Source: Planctomycetota bacterium
GTDB lineage: Bacteria > Planctomycetota > PUPC01 > DSUN01
Assembly: GCA_016872875.1 (NCBI GenBank)
Contig: VGYW01000131.1
Location: forward strand, 1-18,739
Length of the DNA stretch: 18,739 nt
Direction: 5' to 3'
The translations under genes and the position numbers were made by a program. Below, in pieces: positions 13,433-18,739 of the stretch. Under the pieces are notes generated by a model. The model saw nothing but the letters and a program-made list of their open reading frames with translations, was not told the origin of the DNA and ran no database searches. Position 1 is the first letter of the stretch. Every line of letters begins with the position of its first letter.

Positions 13433-13995
13433 GCCCGAATGGACTCGCTGCGCTCCCTGGCCCCGAACGCGAGGCGAAGGCCGAAGAGGACCACGCTCCC
13501 GATGAGGAGGACCCCGGCAAGGACGATGCCGAGGATGTGGAGAACCATCTGTAGCAGGTAGGGCCACGAGAAGACGAGCCTGTGTTCCGAATCCGCCGCC
13601 TGCGCGCCTTTGAGGCCCTCAACCCGAAGGACGTAGCGCCCCGGCTCGGGGATGTCGAAGCTGTGGACGGCCAGCCGCACGCGCGAGATGCCCTGCGACT
13701 TCGTGCGGAGCCAGACCGCCCGGCTCCTCACCGGCGTGCCGTCAGGCGCGATAAGCTCGTAATCGAGGCCCCCGAAGCGGGTGGTCAGGAACGGCCCTTC
13801 CACGCACAGCACCACGCGTCCCGCCGCGGGGAACTCCACCTCCTGCCGCTCCACGAGGGGCAGGCTCACGATCTCGTTCTTCTTCCCCAGCCCGCAGAGG
13901 CCCAGGATAAGGAACGCCAGCGCCGCCGCCGCGCCGCCGAACACCACCACCGAAATCCACAGCGCGTTACGCCAGGCGAACTTCAGGAAGGCCAT
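13429..13995 (-). CDS. Two-transmembrane protein with an extracytoplasmic beta domain, unknown function
   Basis: 188 residues from ATG 13995. One membrane segment spans about 11-36 and a second about 146-174; between them is a beta-rich domain (REVEF-like strands, GGLDYELIAPDGTPV, FDIPEPGRYVLRVEG) resembling a sandwich that would sit outside the membrane. An upstream TTG at 14055 and an ATG at 14028 are in frame, but they lie in the promoter at 14027-14055, so ATG 13995 is preferred; its upstream GGGGGCGAGG is a weak ribosome binding site. I do not recognise the family. It follows the methyltransferase gene on the same strand but has its own promoter. Confidence 0.75.
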   Translation of the reverse strand: MAFLKFAWRNALWISVVVFGGAAAALAFLILGLCGLGKKNEIVSLPLVERQEVEFPAAGRVVLCVEGPFLTTRFGGLDYELIAPDGTPVRSRAVWLRTKSQGISRVRLAVHSFDIPEPGRYVLRVEGLKGAQAADSEHRLVFSWPYLLQMVLHILGIVLAGVLLIGSVVLFGLRLAFGARERSESIRA

Positions 13996-14026
13996 GCCTC
14001 GCCCCCAGTGCTGCCGGTTGCGCCGC

Positions 14027-14055
14027 ATTGTATCCCCCGACTCTCCAAAGAGCAA
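14027..14055 (-). promoter_or_regulatory. Sigma-70-type promoter for the two-TM gene
   Basis: Minus strand: TTGCTC (14055-14050), 17 bp, TACAAT (14032-14027). Its -10 equals the TACAAT of the promoter at 1450. It begins 3 bp after the stop of the methyltransferase gene and excludes the far-upstream start codons of the downstream frame. Confidence 0.6.
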
Positions 14056-14058
14056 CTC

Positions 14059-15681
14059 TCACGCGGTGAGGAGTGCGGAGCGGGCGAGGTCGCGGAGGGC
14101 GCTATCGAGGGACTCCGAGAGTAGGCGGCGGGCTGCATCGACCGGGCCGCGGGCGCCCTGCTGGAGGACGAGGACGCCCTGTTGGACGAGTGCGGCCAGG
14201 GCGTCGAGGAGCGCGGCTCGGGGGCGGGCGCCATCGAGGAGCTTGAGGACGCAACGGTTGAGCTCGGAGAGCTGGATGGACTCGTGGCGGAGGTTGGTGA
14301 CGACGGCAGAGCTGGCGGCCTGGAGGCGTGCCAGGGGGCTGGCGGCAGGGCGCTCGCCCGGCTCTCCACGCAGCGGGAAGGGGCGGGCGTGGAGCTCGAG
14401 GAGGTTCGAGGCGTAGTAGCCCTTGAGGATGATAGAGGCGAGCGAGCGGGCGTCTTCCTCGGCCTCGGCGGCGGTCTGGATGGGGCTGCCCGCGAGGCGG
14501 GCGCGTGCGGCGGCACAGAGGGCGGGGAATGGGACGGCCTGGGGCCAGGCCTCCATGAGGTGGAGCATGGCGGCCTTCATGAGGGGGCGGTTGGTGGCCA
14601 GGGTGCCGCCCGGCCCGCGAAACGTGACCGGGGTGGGAGAGTTCAGGTCGAACTGGGCAGGGTCGGCGTTCGCCTGGGCCGCCACGCTGAGGGTTTCGAG
14701 GCGCTTCGGCTCGGGGCGGTGGTCGAGGGCGACGCTTCCGTGGCACAAGAGGCTCTGGCGGAATGGGGTGGCGCGGATGAAGTCGAGGGCCTGCTGCTGG
14801 GCGATCAGGTCGGATGGGACCTCCCGCAGGGCCGCAAGGGTCTCCTGGGGGAGGCCGCGGGGGAGCATCATGGCGAACTCGGCCTCGCCGAGGTACTGAA
14901 GCCCCTTGGCCGCGATCTGCTCGGCGAACTGGAAGAAGTAGACCGGCTCGTTGGTGTCGGCGAGGTGGTCGTGGCAGAGATACCAGTCGGCCACGCGGCG
15001 GACGGTTTCGAGCTCTTTCTTGAGGGCTTCGGCGTAGGGGTTGTGTTGTTTGGGTGATGCCTTTGCGAGGAACTCCAGGAAGGCGCGGCCCTGTCGTGCG
15101 CGGGCGAGGGGGTCGTCCTGGCCCCGGCCGCCGTAGAGGATGGCGTCGCGCGCGAGACGCCGGAGGTGCCAGCCGGGGAAGGTGTTGTAGCTGATGAAGG
15201 CCACGCCGTTGGGGGCCAGGTTGCGGGCGAAGATGTCGAGGATTTTCTCCCGCACGTGCGGGGGCACCCAGGAGTAGACGCCGTGGGCGATGATGTAGTC
15301 GAAGTGCCCCCAGGCGTCGCCGGCGTCCTCGATGCTGAGGTGTTGGAGGCGGATGTTCTTGAGCCCCAGGGCTGCAATGGTGCTCTGGCCGTCGGCGATC
15401 TCGCGTGCCGAGATGTCAATGCCGAGGAACTGGCTTTCTGGGAGCGTGAGTGCCATCGGGATGAGGTGTCCGCCCGCGGCGCAGCCGAGCTCGAGCGCGC
15501 GGCAGCGTGCGATGGGCGGGGGCGTCAGGCCCATCAGGGTGGCGATGGTGGCGAGGCGGCCGACGTGTGCCCTTGCGTAGGGGCGGCTGACGTAGGGGAT
15601 CAGGTCGTAGAGGGTCGTTGGCTGGTCGGGCGTGTCGAGCCGCGTCGCCCCGGAGGGCGAAGCGTCAGGCTTGTCGTCCAT
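14059..15681 (-). CDS. Class I SAM-dependent methyltransferase with regulatory domain
   Basis: 540 residues, cytoplasmic. The N-terminus matches the family opening YDLIPYVSRPYARAHVGRLA, then SAM motif I ALELGCAAGGHLIPMA (E64-G71), GIDIS (87-91) and FDYIIAHGVYSWVP (127-140). Residues about 213-280 match the methyltransferase regulatory domain (PF10119-type), and 380-530 look like a winged-helix C-terminal domain, the layout of PKMT-like protein lysine methyltransferases described in Rickettsia and other bacteria. The substrate is unknown; surface proteins are a candidate by analogy only. ATG 15681 has a poor ribosome binding site. A (GAC)n hairpin lies just upstream. Confidence 0.88.
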   Translation of the reverse strand: MDDKPDASPSGATRLDTPDQPTTLYDLIPYVSRPYARAHVGRLATIATLMGLTPPPIARCRALELGCAAGGHLIPMALTLPESQFLGIDISAREIADGQSTIAALGLKNIRLQHLSIEDAGDAWGHFDYIIAHGVYSWVPPHVREKILDIFARNLAPNGVAFISYNTFPGWHLRRLARDAILYGGRGQDDPLARARQGRAFLEFLAKASPKQHNPYAEALKKELETVRRVADWYLCHDHLADTNEPVYFFQFAEQIAAKGLQYLGEAEFAMMLPRGLPQETLAALREVPSDLIAQQQALDFIRATPFRQSLLCHGSVALDHRPEPKRLETLSVAAQANADPAQFDLNSPTPVTFRGPGGTLATNRPLMKAAMLHLMEAWPQAVPFPALCAAARARLAGSPIQTAAEAEEDARSLASIILKGYYASNLLELHARPFPLRGEPGERPAASPLARLQAASSAVVTNLRHESIQLSELNRCVLKLLDGARPRAALLDALAALVQQGVLVLQQGARGPVDAARRLLSESLDSALRDLARSALLTA

Positions 15682-15698
15682 TCAACTGCTCACGGCAG

Positions 15699-15797
15699 GT
15701 TCTCGTCCTCGTCGTCGTCCTCGTCGTCGTCGTCGAGCCCTTTGGTTTCTCCCCGCGTCGAGTTCGACGACGAGGACGACGACGACAACGACGACGA
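15699..15797. repeat. Inverted (GTC/GAC)n trinucleotide hairpin upstream of the methyltransferase
   Basis: A CTCGTCGTCGTCCTCGTCG-type arm (15700-15737) is answered by a CGACGACGAGGACGACGACG arm (15764-15797), around a spacer of about 27 bp. The left arm also relates to the CGTCCTCG repeat family. The arms can pair over 20 or more bases with few mismatches. It would be in the methyltransferase leader if transcription starts upstream. Confidence 0.8.
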
Positions 15798-15838
15798 TTC
15801 GGATCCCCAGTATCAGGAGCCACGCTCAGTCCCGGCCT

Positions 15839-15868
15839 GGGCCTGGCGGGGCGGCCCCCGCCAGGCCC
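15839..15868 (-). terminator. Hairpin terminator of the repeat-protein gene
   Basis: GGGCCTGGCGGGG-CGGC-CCCCGCCAGGCCC is a perfect 13-bp stem with a 4-nt loop, 15 bp past the stop codon at 15883 on the minus strand. No U tract. Very high predicted stability. Confidence 0.75.
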
Positions 15869-15882
15869 AATGCCGAGGGGTA

Positions 15883-18739
15883 TCAGGGAAGGATGGTTAT
15901 TCTTTCGACGTCAATGAGCACGACGCCCTGAGTGACGGAGGCGGCATCGAGGCCATCGCCGCCGTCGGCGACGAGTGAGGCGCGCACCTTCGTGGCCGCC
16001 AGGCCGGGGGCGCTGAGGGTCAGGGTGTCGTTGCCCAGGCTGCCGCGCAGGAACGCGTCGAGCTGCCCGGTGCTCTCCGGCGATACGGCGAGGCTGGCGC
16101 TCAGCACGTCGTCGCCGTCCCCGCCGTCCACCACCAGGCTGTCGAGGCCGTTGACGACCGCCCCGAGGCCACCCAACTGCCCCAGGCGCTGGGCGGTTGC
16201 GCGGTCGTTGCCCGCGCCCAGGGCTGCAACGATGTCCAGACGGCCATCGCCGTCCAGGTCTCCAATGGCCACGCTCCTGAACGTGTCGTTCCCGCCGCCG
16301 GTGTCCGTAGCCACGCTGACCGAGCCGGCGAGGGAGCGGAAGCGGAGGGCGACGTCCGCCGCGTCGCTGCTGGAGTCGGACAGGATGGCGCAGGCGATGG
16401 ACTGGCCGGGGGCCACGTCGCCCCCGAGGGCGAAGGAGACGGAGTTCCTGCCATCGCCGGCGTCGAGTGTGGCGGCGACGGAGCCGAGCGCGGCGACGGC
16501 GCCCGCGGCCGAGGCGGGGTTGCCGAGGGTGAGGCTTATCTGGTCGTCGCTGGCGCCGCCGAGGACGACGACGCGGTTGTCGCCTGGGGCGCCGGCGCCG
16601 CCGGCGGCCAGGGTCTCGGGCGCGTCGAGCACCACCGCGGCGCTGTTCCGCCCCCCGCCCAGCGTCGCCGTCAGGTCGGCGAACACGTCGAAGAACGACG
16701 CCCTGACGACGTCGTTGCCTTCGCCGGCATCGAGGGTCACGCTCGCGTGGGTGCGCTTTCCCGTGGCCATGCCGGTGCCGCGCTCGCGGGCCGCGACCAG
16801 GTCGAAGACGTCGTTCCCGTCGCCAAGGGCCACGTGGACCGGCGTGACCGCGTCGCCCACGAGGTCGGACCACTTTATGAAGACGCTGTCGTTTCCTGCG
16901 CCCGTGTCGAGCGCGACCTCGGTGAAGACGTCGAAGAAGGAGAGGCTGACGGCGTCGGTGCCGGCGCCGCCGGCCACGGTGGCGCGGAGCGCGCCCAGGG
17001 GCGTTTGCGTGGCCGGGTCGAGCGCGCCGCGGGCATCGAGCCGGAAGCTGTTGGTCCCGTCGCCCATGTCGGCGGTCACGTCGCACTCGCCTGGGAGGCC
17101 CGCGAACTTGATGAACGCAGCGTCGTTGCCCAGGCCGCCATCGAGGGAGAGCTCGGTGAAGACGTCGAAGAAGGACGCGGTGGCGACGTCGTTGCCGTCG
17201 CCGGCATCGAGGACCACGGTCGCGCGGGCGCGCCGCCCGGTGGCCTGGCCCGTCTGGGGCTCGCCGCGGGCGACGAGGTCGAAGACGTCGTTGCCGCCGC
17301 CCATGTCCGCGCCGACCACGCTCTCGCCGGGGATGCCGTCGAACTTGATGAACGCCCGGTCATTGCCCATCCCACCGTCCACGGAGAGCTCCGTGAAGAC
17401 GTCGAAGAACGAGCCAATGTAGGCGTCGTTACCGTCGACGCCGTCGAACTTGATGAAGAGGCGGCCACTGCTCGGCAGGGTGGGGCTTTCGCGGATGGGC
17501 GAGGCCGCCGACACCGTGAACGTGTCGTTCCCGGCCCCCGCGTTGACCGCGAGGGACGACACGCGCTCGCCGGGCAGGTTCTCGATCTTGACGAAGATGC
17601 TGTCGTTGCCCAGGCCGGCGTCCACTGACAGCTCGGTGAAGACATCGAAGAACGACGACCTGAAGGTGTCGTTGCCGCCGCCTGTGTCGAGCGTGACGCC
17701 GAGGCTGGCCCTGGTGGGGCTCTCGCGGATCGCCGTCGTCGCGTCGAGCTGCACCGTGTCGTTCCCCTCGCCCGTGGCAACGTCGAAGGCCGCCACGCGC
17801 GCGTCGGCCGGCCCGCCGTACTTGATGAAAATCGCGTCGTTCCCCAGGCCGGTGTCCACCGAAAGCTCGGTGAAGACGTCGAAGAACGACCCGATGAAGG
17901 TGTCCATGCCGGTGCCGCCGGCCACCGCGACGTCGAGCGAGCCGGTGGCAAGGCCGTCCGGGGACGTGGCGGCCCCCTGGGCGTCGATCTGGAGGCTGTT
18001 GGTGCCGTCGCCCAGGTCGGCGGCGACGCGGCTTTCGCCCTGAACGCCTTCGTACTTCATGAACACCCTGTCGTTCCCCAGCCCGCCGTCCACAGAGAGC
18101 TCGGTGAAGACGTCGAAGAACGAGCCGATGAGGCTGTCGTTGCCGCCGGCGAGTTCGCCCTTGATGAAGAGGCCCTGCCTCGTGGGGCTTTCGCGCAACT
18201 GCGACGCCGCGGAGACCTCGAGCGAGTCGTTCCCCTCGCCCGTGTTGACCACGAGCGAGGAGACACGCTCGGCGGCCAGGCCGTCGTACTTGATGAAGAT
18301 GCTGTCGTTGCCCAGCCCGCCGTCCATCGAAAGCTCGGTGAAGACGTCGAAGAACGAGGCCCGGCACGCGTCGTTCCCGCCCGCGAAGTCGATCTTGATG
18401 AACATCCCCTGCCTTGTCGGGCTTTCGCGGATTGACGAGGTCGCGTCGAGCTGGAACGTGTCGTTCCCCTCCCCGGTGTTCACGGTCAGGCCCGACGTGC
18501 GCTCGCCCGGCACCCCCTCGTACTTCATGAAGATGCTGTCGTTGCCCAGGCCGGTGTCCACCGACAGCTCGGTGAAGACATCGAAGAACGACATGCTCAC
18601 GGTGTCCGGGCCGAGGCCGCCCGTGAGGAGGAAGTTCACCAGTGGGGGCGAGTCGCCCGCCTGAGCTGGCGGGCTGCCCTGGGCGGTCATGCGGAGGGTG
18701 TTGGCCCCCGCCCCCAGGTCCGCAAGGGCGTTCCAGGCG
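15883..18739 (-). CDS. Giant GGxGND repeat protein with 78-residue SFFDVFTEL units (N-terminus outside window)
   Basis: At least 951 residues; the frame stays open past the right edge, and the residues before the Met at 18690 (ALADLGAGANTLR) already belong to a repeat, so that Met is internal. Nine SFFDVFTEL-type units are spaced 234-243 bp apart. Each 78-residue unit has three turns ending in GLGND, GEGND or GGGND, resembling RTX-type calcium-binding loops but with about 26 residues per turn instead of 9 or 18. Downstream, the repeats degrade, then an EF-hand-like loop DLDGDGRLD (about residue 807) and further GGDGDD turns lead to the end VLIDVERITILP. The fold is probably an extracellular beta-solenoid, perhaps an adhesin or S-layer-like component. 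Signal peptide and secretion route cannot be seen. A hairpin terminator follows the stop. Confidence 0.85.
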   Translation of the reverse strand, partial: AWNALADLGAGANTLRMTAQGSPPAQAGDSPPLVNFLLTGGLGPDTVSMSFFDVFTELSVDTGLGNDSIFMKYEGVPGERTSGLTVNTGEGNDTFQLDATSSIRESPTRQGMFIKIDFAGGNDACRASFFDVFTELSMDGGLGNDSIFIKYDGLAAERVSSLVVNTGEGNDSLEVSAASQLRESPTRQGLFIKGELAGGNDSLIGSFFDVFTELSVDGGLGNDRVFMKYEGVQGESRVAADLGDGTNSLQIDAQGAATSPDGLATGSLDVAVAGGTGMDTFIGSFFDVFTELSVDTGLGNDAIFIKYGGPADARVAAFDVATGEGNDTVQLDATTAIRESPTRASLGVTLDTGGGNDTFRSSFFDVFTELSVDAGLGNDSIFVKIENLPGERVSSLAVNAGAGNDTFTVSAASPIRESPTLPSSGRLFIKFDGVDGNDAYIGSFFDVFTELSVDGGMGNDRAFIKFDGIPGESVVGADMGGGNDVFDLVARGEPQTGQATGRRARATVVLDAGDGNDVATASFFDVFTELSLDGGLGNDAAFIKFAGLPGECDVTADMGDGTNSFRLDARGALDPATQTPLGALRATVAGGAGTDAVSLSFFDVFTEVALDTGAGNDSVFIKWSDLVGDAVTPVHVALGDGNDVFDLVAARERGTGMATGKRTHASVTLDAGEGNDVVRASFFDVFADLTATLGGGRNSAAVVLDAPETLAAGGAGAPGDNRVVVLGGASDDQISLTLGNPASAAGAVAALGSVAATLDAGDGRNSVSFALGGDVAPGQSIACAILSDSSSDAADVALRFRSLAGSVSVATDTGGGNDTFRSVAIGDLDGDGRLDIVAALGAGNDRATAQRLGQLGGLGAVVNGLDSLVVDGGDGDDVLSASLAVSPESTGQLDAFLRGSLGNDTLTLSAPGLAATKVRASLVADGGDGLDAASVTQGVVLIDVERITILP
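16681..18588 (-). repeat. Nine 234-243-bp coding repeats
   Basis: The core GAAGACGTCGAAGAA (plus-strand reading of FFDVFT) recurs at 18574, 18340, 18106, 17872, 17638, 17395, 17158, 16924 and, changed, 16681. Spacings are 234, 234, 234, 234, 243, 237, 234 and 243 bp, all multiples of three. Units come in two types: A with IRESPTR, and B with a TG.ATG/TSPDG-type segment and VxADxGxGxN. Order from the N-terminal side: B (partial), A, A, B, A, A, B, B, B, then a degenerate unit. Confidence 0.93.

Noticed and set aside
12514..13554. Plus-strand frame opposite the CFI-box gene
   Set aside because: The minus strand has a diagnostic CFI-box, zinc-finger cysteines and a signal peptide. The plus reading is Arg/Pro/Ala-rich shadow.

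Overview
The window is very GC-rich and reads as a chromosomal segment of a Planctomycetota (PVC-superphylum) or closely allied bacterium, probably from a metagenome. The grounds are the gene content (fused TIM-barrel isomerase/Gfo-Idh-MocA oxidoreductase, secreted PQQ-like, NHL-like and BNR-like beta-propellers, a CFI-box surface protein, a methyltransferase with a regulatory domain, a giant GGxGND repeat protein) and the dense population of short palindromic dispersed repeats of the GGTGGCACAGGC / CGTCCTCGTCCCTCG type. The assignment rests on family knowledge, not on a marker gene. No rRNA, tRNA, transposase, phage gene or CRISPR array is visible.

Layout. 1-1257: a 21-bp tandem repeat running in frame into the C-terminal part of an O-antigen-ligase-like membrane/TPR protein. 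1262-1395: a 130-bp hairpin repeat (A1). 1427-3849: a promoter, a small unknown protein and a two-domain sugar isomerase/oxidoreductase. 3850-3982: stacked hairpins between convergent genes. 3983-6550 (-): a secreted PQQ-like propeller. 6551-7105: a divergent intergenic region with two copies of a roughly 115-bp element centred on a palindrome (perfect over 50 bp in copy 2). 7106-9220: a secreted BNR/sialidase-like protein. 9221-10101: a non-coding repeat cluster (B1, decamers, A2, decamers, B2). 10102-12611: a two-gene operon of secreted propeller proteins with overlapping ATGA. 12601-15681 (-): a CFI-box protein, a two-TM protein and a methyltransferase. 15883-18739 (-): a repeat protein that runs off the right edge.

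How it fits together. Most genes look like the export and surface side of a heterotroph: sugar modification in the cytoplasm, several exported propellers, a CFI-box surface protein and a large calcium-roll-like solenoid. There is no obvious single operon-encoded pathway; most genes have their own promoter (several TTGnnn-N17-TAnnnT matches are seen) and are separated by hairpins.

The most unusual thing is how the dispersed repeats behave. Repeat units lie inside coding sequence without breaking the frame in at least four genes (isomerase/oxidoreductase, PQQ propeller, NHL-like propeller, and the signal peptide of the gene at 11301), and probably a fifth (tandem repeat at 1-115). The GGTGGCACAGGC family is read in the same phase each time. 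Another repeat appears to supply outward-facing -35 boxes to both divergent genes it separates. The second standout is the repeat protein: its units are almost exactly 78 residues (234 bp), each carries an SFFDVFTEL motif and three GGxGND-type turns, and two unit types are arranged in a higher-order B-A-A pattern.
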